Of a stretch of DNA of 11,379 nucleotides, positions 1 through 6,274 are shown piece after piece. Made by a program: the position numbers and the translations under genes. Position 1 is the first letter of the stretch. The number at the start of each line of letters is the position of its first letter. Location of the stretch: NCBI GenBank assembly GCA_964405405.1, contig CAYONT010000055.1, forward strand, positions 1-11,379, written 5' to 3'. Under the pieces are notes generated by a model. The model worked only from the letters and a program-made list of their open reading frames with translations. It was not told the DNA's origin and made no database searches. Origin of the DNA: CAMCYM01 sp964405405 (GTDB taxonomy: Bacteria > Bacteroidota > Bacteroidia > Flavobacteriales_D > Sanyastnellaceae).

Positions 1-1689
1 GGCGCAGGAGCAGGGGGGGGCGGTGAGGAACCGGTCAGGGGCATGGTGCGGCGTTCGCTGGGAGATGCGGTGGAGGTGGTTTGGGAGGGGGATCCGTTGC
101 CGGCCAGCTGGGGGCACGACCGGTTGACGTTGGACGTTCGGCCGGATGACCGAACGGCCCGTCTCATGGCGGAGGCACTGAGTTACTGGATGCAGGTGGA
201 GGGGAGGGGGCGCTTGTTTCGGGATGGGGTGCTCGGGTACGGGCCCTTGCCGGCTGCGGAACAGGGGCCGTTGGAGGCGCCGGTGGTGTTGCCGGAGTCG
301 TTCAACCCGGCCCAGCGGCAGGCGGCCAGGGTGGCCTGGGACCGGGGTCCCTTGACGTTGCTTCACGGGCCGCCGGGGACCGGGAAGACCACGGTCTTGG
401 TGGAGATCATCCGGGGATTTGTGGCGGCCGGGGAGCGGGTGCTGGCCTGCGCACCGAGCAACGCGGCGGTGGATGTACTGGCGGAGCGGTGTGATGCCGC
501 CGGGTTGCGGGTGGTTCGGCTGGGCCATCCGATTCGCATCGGGGATGCCGTCTTGGGCCGAAGCCTGGATGTGTTGACCGAGGCGGATCCCGAGTTCAAG
601 CTCGTTCGGTCGTACCGGAAGCGGGCGGAGGAGGCCTGGCGGGAGGCGGACCGGCACCGGCGTCACTTCGACGCAGCGGCCCGTGAGGAGCGCAAAGCCG
701 CCCGCCTCGAGGCGAAGGCCCTGGAGAAGGAAGCCCGGGAGTGGGAGGCCTTTCTGGCCGATCGGATTTTGCGCCAAGCCGATGTCATTTGTGCGACCCT
801 GGCTGGAGCGGCGGACGGTGTTTTGGAAGGTTTGGCCTTCGATGTGGCGGTGGTGGATGAGGCAGGCCAAGCCCTTGAACCCGCCACCTGGATTCCGATG
901 CGCCGGGCACCTCGCGTGGTCCTTTCCGGCGACCCGCTGCAGTTGCCTCCGACGGTTCAGGATGCGAGGGCGCTGCGCAATGGTCTGGATGTGAGCCTGT
1001 TGGAGAAGTTGATGGGCCGCCATGCCGGGGCGCCCTTCCTGCAGCTGCTCGATGTGCAGTACCGGATGCATGCGGACATCATGGCGCCTTCCTCGGCTTG
1101 GTTTTATGGCGGGGCCATGCAGGCCCACCCGTCCGTCGCGGCGCGGGGATTGGAAGGATTGCCGCCCTGGTTGTTTGTGGACACCGCGGGGATGGGGTTC
1201 GACGAGGAACGCTCAGGGGAGTCGGAATCCACCTTCAACCGGGAGGAGGCGCGTTTCGTTGCGGAGCAGGTCCGTGGGTTGCTGGCGGCCCATCCCGAGG
1301 CCTCGCTGGGGGTGGTGGCGCCCTATCGGGCCCAGGTGGAATGCTTGGAGGAGGCTCTCGCCCAACTGGAGCCGCTCGCGCCCGCAGGAGGAGGTGCCCC
1401 GGTGCCCCTGGGCCAATGGCCGGGACTCGAAGTCTCCACAGTGGACAGTTTCCAAGGCCAAGAAAGGGACATCATGGTCCTTTCCCTTACCCGCAGCAAC
1501 CCCGACGGCACGATCGGTTTTTTGGCGGAGTACCGCCGAACGAACGTGGCCATGACACGTGCCCGCAAGCACTTGCTGGTGGTGGGAGACGGGGCCACGC
1601 TCGGGGCCGACCCCTTCTTCGGGTGGCTCATCGGACAAGCCGAGGCCGTCGGTGCCTACCGCAGTGCCTGGGACTACATCCGTACCTGA
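1..1689 (+). CDS. Superfamily I DNA/RNA helicase, UPF1/IGHMBP2-like (5' end cut by window edge)
   Basis: An ATP-dependent helicase of the UPF1/IGHMBP2/Dna2 type, presumably acting on cytoplasmic nucleic acid. Counting from the in-frame ATG at 43, all core motifs are visible: Walker A GPPGTGKTT (109-117), motif II DEAGQ (272-276), motif III GDPLQLPPT (296-304), QYRMH (339-343), STVDSFQGQE (465-474) and motif VI NVAMTRARK (501-509). A charged, probably coiled-coil stretch at about 190-240 fits the stalk insertion of this family. The ATG at 43 is unlikely to be the start. The frame stays open to base 1, and the preceding residues (EPVRG) run into the beta-barrel subdomain that family members carry before the helicase core. 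Roughly the first 80-100 residues are therefore probably outside the window. It converges on the DUF4494 gene with an 11-bp gap. The family is certain; the biological role in bacteria is not established. Confidence 0.93.
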   Translation, partial: GAGAGGGGEEPVRGMVRRSLGDAVEVVWEGDPLPASWGHDRLTLDVRPDDRTARLMAEALSYWMQVEGRGRLFRDGVLGYGPLPAAEQGPLEAPVVLPESFNPAQRQAARVAWDRGPLTLLHGPPGTGKTTVLVEIIRGFVAAGERVLACAPSNAAVDVLAERCDAAGLRVVRLGHPIRIGDAVLGRSLDVLTEADPEFKLVRSYRKRAEEAWREADRHRRHFDAAAREERKAARLEAKALEKEAREWEAFLADRILRQADVICATLAGAADGVLEGLAFDVAVVDEAGQALEPATWIPMRRAPRVVLSGDPLQLPPTVQDARALRNGLDVSLLEKLMGRHAGAPFLQLLDVQYRMHADIMAPSSAWFYGGAMQAHPSVAARGLEGLPPWLFVDTAGMGFDEERSGESESTFNREEARFVAEQVRGLLAAHPEASLGVVAPYRAQVECLEEALAQLEPLAPAGGGAPVPLGQWPGLEVSTVDSFQGQERDIMVLSLTRSNPDGTIGFLAEYRRTNVAMTRARKHLLVVGDGATLGADPFFGWLIGQAEAVGAYRSAWDYIRT

Positions 1690-1700
1690 AATGTTGGGGA

Positions 1701-2168
1701 TCAAGCGGTAACGGCGGTGGACTCCACGCTGGCCGTCTCCTCGTCCAAGGGGAACACCTCGGTGATTTTCTGGTAGGTCACGGCGGGGATGACGTAGCCC
1801 ACACCCACCTTGTTCATGTGGGCACAGGTCTTGTCATAAGCGTCTCGGACATCCTTGGCGCTCAGCAACAGGTGCGCAGATGCCTCCTTTTCGGCCCCTT
1901 TTTGTTCGTCGAGGATGGTCAAAGAGACCTTGACCTTGAACCAAAGGTCCGCGTCCTCATAGCGGATGACCTCCATCAGGGCGGTCTTCGTGATGGAGAG
2001 GATTTCGAAGGGCCGGATGCCCTCGTTTTCGCAGATGAGCGTCATCCGGCTCTCCGCCTCGGTGTAGTTGTATGCATCCAGCACGAAGGTCTCCGTCGCC
2101 TTCACTTCTGCCCCTTCGCTGTCGTGGCGCACATACCGCACCTTGATGGTGAACCAGTGTTTTGTCAT
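1701..2168 (-). CDS. DUF4494 domain-containing protein
   Basis: A 155-residue soluble protein with no signal peptide or membrane segment. It resembles the Bacteroidota family DUF4494, recognised from the N-terminal WFTIKVRY strand, the FVLDAYNYTEAESR segment (28-41), the LWFKVKVSLTILDE strand (75-88) and the YVIPAVTYQKITEVFP segment (125-140). The domain fills residues 4-141 and is followed by a short Ser/Thr/Ala tail. The function of the family is unknown; alternating beta strands and a helix suggest a small alpha/beta fold (inference). It lies 9 bp after the stop of the Gfo/Idh/MocA gene on the same strand, so it can be read from that transcript. A TAAATTTG element overlapping that stop codon could also give it its own, nearly leaderless transcript. 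The ATG at 2168 is the natural start, since the family motif begins at once. Confidence 0.88.
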   Translation of the reverse strand: MTKHWFTIKVRYVRHDSEGAEVKATETFVLDAYNYTEAESRMTLICENEGIRPFEILSITKTALMEVIRYEDADLWFKVKVSLTILDEQKGAEKEASAHLLLSAKDVRDAYDKTCAHMNKVGVGYVIPAVTYQKITEVFPLDEETASVESTAVTA

Positions 2169-2172
2169 GGGG

Positions 2173-2180
2173 CAAATTTA
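2173..2180 (-). promoter_or_regulatory. Bacteroidota -7 element TAAATTTG before the DUF4494 gene
   Basis: On the minus strand the sequence reads TAAATTTG, then CCCC, then ATG. It matches TAnnTTTG exactly, and its first three bases are the TAA stop codon of the upstream oxidoreductase. With transcription expected a few bases downstream, the mRNA would begin at or next to the ATG. No clear -33 TTG was identified. Confidence 0.6.
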
Positions 2181-3143
2181 GCCCACCCGCGCCGCGTGCC
2201 GGTCGATTTCTTCTTGGATTTGGCAGGCCAAACCCAGCGCACGAATGCCGTCTTCCAAGCCCACGACCGGCGGTACCCCCCGGCGGATGTGGTCGCCGAA
2301 GGACCGCAGTTCCTCGAGGATTGCGTTGGCCGGGGTGACGTGCAGTTCCTCGGTGTGGACGGGGAGGGTGGCATCCGCGGGGGAACGTTCGGTGACGGTG
2401 GCCTGTTTCTCGAGGTAGTCTACCGTGATGAAACGGTCGGATTGGAGGATTTGGCTTTCGCGTAAACGATTGGAAGACAGTCGGCTGGCGGTCAAATGGG
2501 CGGTAGTCCCGTCCGCGAACCGGATGCCGGCCCAGGCCCAGTCGGTGGCAGCGCTCCAAAGGTTGTACCCTTTTGCTTCGACGGCCACCACGGGGGCTTG
2601 GACGACGTGGAGCAGGGCGTCGATGTCGTGGATCATGAGGTCGAGCACGACGGAGACGTCGGTGCCGCGCAACTGATAGGGGCTCAGGCGCTGGGCCTCC
2701 CAGTGGATGGGGCGCGTGATGTGCGGCCGCGCAGCGACCCAGGCCGGGTTGAAGCGCTCCACGTGCCCCACTTGCACCTGCGCCCCGCTCTCGGCCGCCC
2801 ATCTCCCCAGCGCCTGGGCTTCCTCCACGGTCCGCGTGACGGGCTTCTCGATGAAGACGTGGCGCCCAGCCCGCAAGGCCAGCCCCGCCGAGGCGCTGTG
2901 GTCCGGCGTCGGCGTCACGATGTCCACGACCTCCACCGCCTCCACCAGCGCCTCCACAGAATCAAAGGCCCGCACCCCAAACCCCGCCGCCGCCGCCTCC
3001 CGCGCCGCCGCCTCCCGCGCTCCCGCCTCCGGATCGAAAAACCCCACCCACTCGAAAACGTCAGGGAGTTGACGCAGGCACCCCATGTGGACCTTGCCCA
3101 GGTGACCCGCCCCCAGAACCCCGATGCGCAGTGGCTTTGACAT
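2178..3143 (-). CDS. Gfo/Idh/MocA family NAD(P)-dependent oxidoreductase
   Basis: A 321-residue cytoplasmic dehydrogenase of the Gfo/Idh/MocA family, which oxidises or reduces sugars, inositols or nucleotide sugars. The N-terminal Rossmann domain begins at once with RIGVLGAGHLG (6-16), and the family motif EKPVTRT is at 99-105. The C-terminal substrate domain contains VGHVERFNPA (125-134) and DLMIHDID (168-175), whose His/Asp positions match the catalytic region. The DLMIHDID form resembles UDP-N-acetylglucosamine 3-dehydrogenase-like members such as GnnA, but the substrate cannot be assigned. The ATG at 3143 is chosen because it sits directly before the Rossmann strand and 4 nt after a -7 element. 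The open frame runs further upstream, but only as the antisense of pcm. A 15-bp in-frame duplication makes an Ala/Arg/Glu repeat at 42-51. It is first in a two-gene unit with the DUF4494 gene and divergent from pcm. Confidence 0.9.
   Translation of the reverse strand: MSKPLRIGVLGAGHLGKVHMGCLRQLPDVFEWVGFFDPEAGAREAAAREAAAAGFGVRAFDSVEALVEAVEVVDIVTPTPDHSASAGLALRAGRHVFIEKPVTRTVEEAQALGRWAAESGAQVQVGHVERFNPAWVAARPHITRPIHWEAQRLSPYQLRGTDVSVVLDLMIHDIDALLHVVQAPVVAVEAKGYNLWSAATDWAWAGIRFADGTTAHLTASRLSSNRLRESQILQSDRFITVDYLEKQATVTERSPADATLPVHTEELHVTPANAILEELRSFGDHIRRGVPPVVGLEDGIRALGLACQIQEEIDRHAARVG
2989..3018 (-). repeat. Perfect 15-bp tandem duplication inside the oxidoreductase gene
   Basis: The unit GCCGCCGCCTCCCGC occurs twice head to tail (2989-3003 and 3004-3018, plus-strand reading). 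It is in frame and encodes two copies of AREAA in the helix after the second Rossmann strand. Slippage on GC-rich triplets is the likely origin. Confidence 0.85.
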
Positions 3144-3147
3144 GCCG

Positions 3148-3155
3148 TAAAAATA
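3148..3155 (-). promoter_or_regulatory. Probable -7 element TATTTTTA before the oxidoreductase gene
   Basis: On the minus strand TATTTTTA lies 4 nt (CGGC) before the ATG at 3143. It differs from TAnnTTTG only in the last base. It stands out as an AT-rich island in very GC-rich DNA, in the 60-bp gap shared with pcm. Confidence 0.5.
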
Positions 3156-3190
3156 GAAACCGGCGCCCCCCTTCCGCCCCTTCCCGGCCC

Positions 3191-3198
3191 TAACTTTG
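3191..3198 (+). promoter_or_regulatory. Bacteroidota -7 element TAACTTTG before pcm
   Basis: An exact match to TAnnTTTG lying 5 nt before the GTG start of pcm. The expected transcription start is at or next to the start codon. It is divergent from the oxidoreductase promoter about 35 bp away. Confidence 0.65.
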
Positions 3199-3203
3199 CA
3201 CCC

Positions 3204-3917
3204 GTGATACGACGCGACGATTACCGGCACAAAGGCCAGCGGCAGCAGATGGTGAACGAGCTTCGGACCCTGGGCATCGCCAGCGAGCGCGTCCTCGAGG
3301 CCATGAACCGCGTGCCCCGCCACGCCTTCCTCGACTCCGCCCTGGAGCAGTTTGCCTACCTCAACCAAGCGTTTCCCATCGGCGCAGGCCAAACCATCTC
3401 CAAACCGCTCACCGTTGCCCGCCAAACAGAGCTCCTGTCCCTCCCCGCCTCCCTCGTCCCCCCGGGTCCCTCCTCCACGACACCGCCCGCATCCTCCGTG
3501 ACGCCGCCCAAGGTGCTCGAAATCGGCACCGGCTCCGGGTACCAATGTGCCGTCCTGTGTGCCCTCGGGTACCGTGTGTACTCCATCGAGCGGCAGCGCG
3601 CCCTGTTCGAGCGCGTGGGGCCGGTCCTCCGGGCGCTCGGTTACCGGCCCGAACTTTTCTACGGGGACGGCTACAAGGGAAAGGCGGTTTTCGCGCCGTT
3701 CGATGGCATTGTGGTCACCTGCGGTGCCCCCGCTGTGCCGGATGCCTTGCTCGACCAATTGGCCCTCGGCGGCCGGCTGGTCATCCCCGTGGGCGAAGGG
3801 GACACCCAACAGATGCTCACCATCGACCGCCGCGGCCCTTCCGACTTCGTGACCACCGACCACGGCGTATTCTCCTTCGTCCCCATGCTCGCGGACCGCG
3901 CCCCCCAGGGCCGCTAG
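3204..3917 (+). CDS. pcm: Protein-L-isoaspartate O-methyltransferase
   Basis: A cytoplasmic S-adenosylmethionine-dependent enzyme that methylates the abnormal L-isoaspartyl residues of aged proteins and so starts their repair. It has 237 residues, somewhat longer than the usual 210-220. The family's N-terminal helix is seen in DDYRHKGQRQQMVNEL (5-20) and VPRHAFL (37-43). The active-site loop GAGQTISKP is at 60-68, and the SAM-binding motif EIGTGSGY is at 106-113, followed by YSIERQRALFERV. The GTG at 3204 is preferred over the internal ATG at residue 16, because the preceding residues belong to the conserved helix and the promoter lies just upstream. Odd feature: residues 84-102, between the active-site helix and the SAM motif, form a Pro/Ser/Thr-rich insert where relatives have a short turn. 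The gene is monocistronic and converges on the YciO-type gene with a 35-bp gap. Confidence 0.94.
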   Translation: MIRRDDYRHKGQRQQMVNELRTLGIASERVLEAMNRVPRHAFLDSALEQFAYLNQAFPIGAGQTISKPLTVARQTELLSLPASLVPPGPSSTTPPASSVTPPKVLEIGTGSGYQCAVLCALGYRVYSIERQRALFERVGPVLRALGYRPELFYGDGYKGKAVFAPFDGIVVTCGAPAVPDALLDQLALGGRLVIPVGEGDTQQMLTIDRRGPSDFVTTDHGVFSFVPMLADRAPQGR

Positions 3918-3918
3918 C

Positions 3919-3960
3919 GGCGCGCAGCGCCTTGTCTCCGGCGCGCAGTGCCTTATTCCC
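3919..3960. repeat. Two 21-bp imperfect tandem repeats, each a GC-rich hairpin
   Basis: The units at 3919-3939 and 3940-3960 match at 17 of 21 positions. Each begins with a palindrome: GGCGC-GCA-GCGCC in the first, GGCGC-GCA-GTGCC (one G-T pair) in the second. They fill the gap between the convergent pcm and YciO-type genes, and the second runs over the YciO-type stop codon. No T-tract follows, so a standard intrinsic terminator is not evident. A mobile palindromic repeat or a terminator-like structure is possible. Confidence 0.7.
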
Positions 3961-4564
3961 AATCCCCCGCCCCTGCCCGAACGAGCGTGATTTCGCCGTC
4001 GGTACAATCGAGGATCGTGGAGGGGACCAGCCCGCCGGGACCGCCATCGATGACGGCATCCACCCGGTCGCCGCACCGTTCTTCGATCAGCTCCGGGTCC
4101 GTGGTGTACTCGATGACCCAGTCGGGGTCGTGCACGGAGGAAACGATGAGCGGACGGCCCAGGGCCTCGATGAGGGCCAGCGCAACCCCGTTGTCAGGGA
4201 TGCGGATTCCGATCGTCTTCTTGTTCGAGCGGAAGAGTTTGGGGACTTGGGTGGTGGCCTCGAGGATGAAGGTGTACGGACCGGGCAGGGTCCGGCGCAT
4301 GGTCTTGAAGACCTCGTTGTTGACGGGTTTGGAATACACCGACAAATGGCTCAAATCCTGGCACAAGAGCGAGAATTGGGCCTTCTCCGGGGTCGTTCCT
4401 TTGAGCCGGGCCAAACGCTCCAATCCCCGGCTGGATCCCAAGGCGCAGGCGTAACAATAAACCGTGTCCGTGGGCACCACCAGGACACCGTCCGCCTCGA
4501 GCAATTGGACGGCTTGACCCAGGCGCCGAGCGTCCGGGTTTTCTGGATGGATGCGCAGCAGCAT
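3953..4564 (-). CDS. Sua5/YciO/YrdC family protein, YciO-type
   Basis: A 203-residue cytoplasmic protein with the YrdC fold. The family opening is clear: GVLVVPTDTVY (26-36), then FSLLCQDLSHLSVY (64-77), LPGPYTFILEATTQVPK (93-109) and KKTIGIRIPDN (115-125). These segments resemble E. coli YciO more than TsaC/YrdC, the enzyme that makes threonylcarbamoyl-AMP for tRNA t6A37. The KxR and SxN signatures described for TsaC/Sua5 are not visible: the second site reads SSVHD (142-146) instead of an S-A-N-type motif. Automatic annotation would probably call it L-threonylcarbamoyladenylate synthase; I would call it YciO-like with unproven activity. It starts 15 bp after the transaldolase stop and is probably co-transcribed with it. 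The start at 4564 fits the family's length and N-terminus. Confidence 0.88.
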   Translation of the reverse strand: MLLRIHPENPDARRLGQAVQLLEADGVLVVPTDTVYCYACALGSSRGLERLARLKGTTPEKAQFSLLCQDLSHLSVYSKPVNNEVFKTMRRTLPGPYTFILEATTQVPKLFRSNKKTIGIRIPDNGVALALIEALGRPLIVSSVHDPDWVIEYTTDPELIEERCGDRVDAVIDGGPGGLVPSTILDCTDGEITLVRAGAGDWE

Positions 4565-4579
4565 GGGGGAACGACGGAA

Positions 4580-5248
4580 TCAGTGGGCAGCGGCGGCGGC
4601 GGCCGAGGCGTGGTCCTTCAGGAACTGGGCGAGGCCTGCGTCGGTCAGGGGGTGCTTGAGGAGGGAGAGGATGACGGAAAGGGGAGCGGTCATCACGTCC
4701 GCACCGAGCTCAGCGCATTGCATGACGTGCATCGGATGGCGCACGCTCGCGGCCAAAATCTCCGTATCGAACTCGTAGTTGTCGAAGATGTTCCGGATCT
4801 GCTCAATCAACTGCATGCCGTCGGTGCTGATGTCGTCCAAACGTCCCACAAACGGGCTGACATAGGTGGCGCCGGCCTTGGCGGCCAGGAGTGCCTGGCC
4901 AGCGGAGAAGATGAGCGTGCAGTTGGTGCGGATGCCCTGATCGGTGAACCAGCGGATGGCGCGGATGCCGTCTCGGGTACACGGAACCTTCACGACGATG
5001 TTGTCATGGAGGTCGGCCAGAACCGCACCCTCCGCGATCATGCCTTCGAAATCCGTGGCGATGACTTCTGCACTGACATCGCCGTCTACGGCCTCACAGA
5101 TGGCTTGGTAATGGGCGGCTACGGCGTCGGTGCCGGTGATGCCTTCCTTTGCCATGAGCGAAGGATTTGTGGTCACGCCGTCGAGGATTCCCAATTCGTT
5201 TGCCTCGCGGATTTGGGCGAGGTTGGCGGTGTCGATGAAGAATTTCAT
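4580..5248 (-). CDS. fsa: Transaldolase / fructose-6-phosphate aldolase family (small, TalC type)
   Basis: A 222-residue TIM-barrel class I aldolase in the cytoplasmic pentose-phosphate network. It opens with MKFFIDTANL, carries GVTTNPSLM (24-32) and the Schiff-base lysine in VVKVP (Lys87), and continues with NCTLIFSAGQALLAAKAG (109-126) and YVSPFVGRLDD (129-139). Two active-site positions point to the reaction. E. coli fructose-6-phosphate aldolase has Gln59 and Tyr131; here Glu61 and Phe133 stand in their place, as in true transaldolases. Transaldolase activity (transfer of dihydroxyacetone between sugar phosphates) is therefore more likely than the aldol cleavage implied by the symbol. The C-terminus ends in a run of six alanines and His. 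It leads a two-gene unit with the YciO-type gene and has a -7-like element 4 nt before its ATG. Confidence 0.93.
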   Translation of the reverse strand: MKFFIDTANLAQIREANELGILDGVTTNPSLMAKEGITGTDAVAAHYQAICEAVDGDVSAEVIATDFEGMIAEGAVLADLHDNIVVKVPCTRDGIRAIRWFTDQGIRTNCTLIFSAGQALLAAKAGATYVSPFVGRLDDISTDGMQLIEQIRNIFDNYEFDTEILAASVRHPMHVMQCAELGADVMTAPLSVILSLLKHPLTDAGLAQFLKDHASAAAAAAH

Positions 5249-5252
5249 GGTG

Positions 5253-5260
5253 CGAAATTA
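5253..5260 (-). promoter_or_regulatory. Probable -7 element TAATTTCG before the transaldolase gene
   Basis: On the minus strand TAATTTCG lies 4 nt (CACC) before the ATG at 5248. It has one mismatch to TAnnTTTG. Its position matches the arrangement seen at the other genes of this window. Confidence 0.5.
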
Positions 5261-5334
5261 GGTCGCAGGACATTCACCACATACGAAATACGCAATGGGT
5301 TGCGTTCAGGGTGCGGGCATTTCGCTTGACGCGG

Positions 5335-5342
5335 TACTTTTG
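5335..5342 (+). promoter_or_regulatory. Bacteroidota -7 element TACTTTTG before the lipoprotein-sugar transferase pair
   Basis: An exact match to TAnnTTTG, 26 nt before the GTG start of the lipoprotein gene. A short leader of about 20 nt is therefore expected. No in-frame start codon occurs between the element and that GTG. A convincing -33 TTG at the expected distance was not found. Confidence 0.6.
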
Positions 5343-5368
5343 CCCTCCTCGCTGGAACCCAATCGCCC

Positions 5369-6274
5369 GTGTTGAACAAACTGTTGCGGACTTGTTTGGT
5401 GGGAAGACGTCTTGCATCCCGGGGGATGTGGGCGTTGTCTGCATGGGCGGTGGTGGCGGGCTGCGGGAAGTGGGAAGCGGCGCAGGTTCCCCACTGGATT
5501 GTGGTGCCGGTACCGGAAGTGATCGTTGCGTCGGGAGAGGGGACGGCGAACGCACGCATCGAGGAGGTTTGGGTCTACACGGAGAAGCGTGTTCTCGGGG
5601 CCTTTCCCCTGCCGGCACGGGTTCCGGTGTTGCCAGATGAGGAAGGAGGAAACGTCACGCTCACCTTCTTGCCGGGCGTTCGGGCAAACGGAGTGGCTGC
5701 CACGCGGAAGCCCTATCCGTACTATGCGGTGCACCGGCAGACCTTCGCTTTGGAGCCCGGTGCCGAGGACACCCTCGAATGGACCACCGGTTACGCGGAG
5801 GGAACCTTCGTGCAGGTGGCCGAAGATTTTGAGAACGCAAACCGGTTCGTCGCCGGGGGGACCAGCACGGCCGAGGTGGTGCGGACCACCGTACCCGAGT
5901 GGGTGCGGGAGGGTACAGGCAGCGGCTACTGCGCGCTGGACGCCGACCACCCCGTATTGTATGCCATGACGAACGAGCAGCAGTACGCCCTGCCCCGAAA
6001 CGGAAGCGTGTGGATGGAGTTTGAGGCCCGCTGCGATTATCCTTTCGCCATCGGTTTGGCGGCCTTCACTCCGGCGGGTGTAGAGCGCGTTCCCATCTTG
6101 GTGGTGGCGCCTACCGATGGGGCATGGAAAAAGTTCTACCTGGACTTGGGGCCCGTGGTGCGCAGCATCAACAATGCCCTGTGGTGGGAGATCACCCTGG
6201 ATGCCGCTTTGGAGATCGGGGACGTGGGCGGCCAAATGGGCTGGGACAACATCAAACTCGTCGGTTACCCATGA
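5369..6274 (+). CDS. Predicted lipoprotein of unknown function
   Basis: A 301-residue protein of unrecognised function. A lipoprotein signal is visible: a basic n-region (Lys4, Arg7, Arg13, Arg14, Arg18), a hydrophobic stretch at 20-30 and the lipobox VAGC with Cys32, so the mature protein should be lipid-anchored in the envelope. The mature part looks all-beta. Residues 43-140 contain repeated strands such as ARIEEVWVYTEKRVLG. Residues 150-301 resemble a jelly-roll, binding-type domain (DFENANRF; FYLDLGPVV; a terminal DNIKLVGY strand). Cys188 and Cys222 could form a disulfide. The GTG at 5369 gives a proper basic n-region; the ATG at residue 20 would not. Its stop overlaps the start of the sugar transferase (ATGA), so the two are translationally coupled. 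A role in export or anchoring of the glycan made by that enzyme is inference only. Confidence 0.8.
   Translation: MLNKLLRTCLVGRRLASRGMWALSAWAVVAGCGKWEAAQVPHWIVVPVPEVIVASGEGTANARIEEVWVYTEKRVLGAFPLPARVPVLPDEEGGNVTLTFLPGVRANGVAATRKPYPYYAVHRQTFALEPGAEDTLEWTTGYAEGTFVQVAEDFENANRFVAGGTSTAEVVRTTVPEWVREGTGSGYCALDADHPVLYAMTNEQQYALPRNGSVWMEFEARCDYPFAIGLAAFTPAGVERVPILVVAPTDGAWKKFYLDLGPVVRSINNALWWEITLDAALEIGDVGGQMGWDNIKLVGYP

Noticed and set aside
43..45. ATG at 43 as the true start of the helicase
   Set aside because: The frame is open to base 1, and the residues just before and after it belong to one beta-barrel segment of the family.
1098..2465. Long open frame (455 codons) on the plus strand across the helicase end, the DUF4494 gene and the oxidoreductase
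   Set aside because: It crosses three well-supported genes in another frame or strand, has no domain, and is explained by the low stop-codon frequency of GC-rich DNA.
3144..4076. N-terminal extension of the oxidoreductase reading back through pcm
   Set aside because: It is antisense to pcm and lacks any domain. The Rossmann motif and the -7 element place the start at 3143.
3545..5329. Open frame of 594 codons on the plus strand antisense to the YciO-type gene and transaldolase
   Set aside because: The product is low-complexity and family-less; both antisense genes have clear family motifs.
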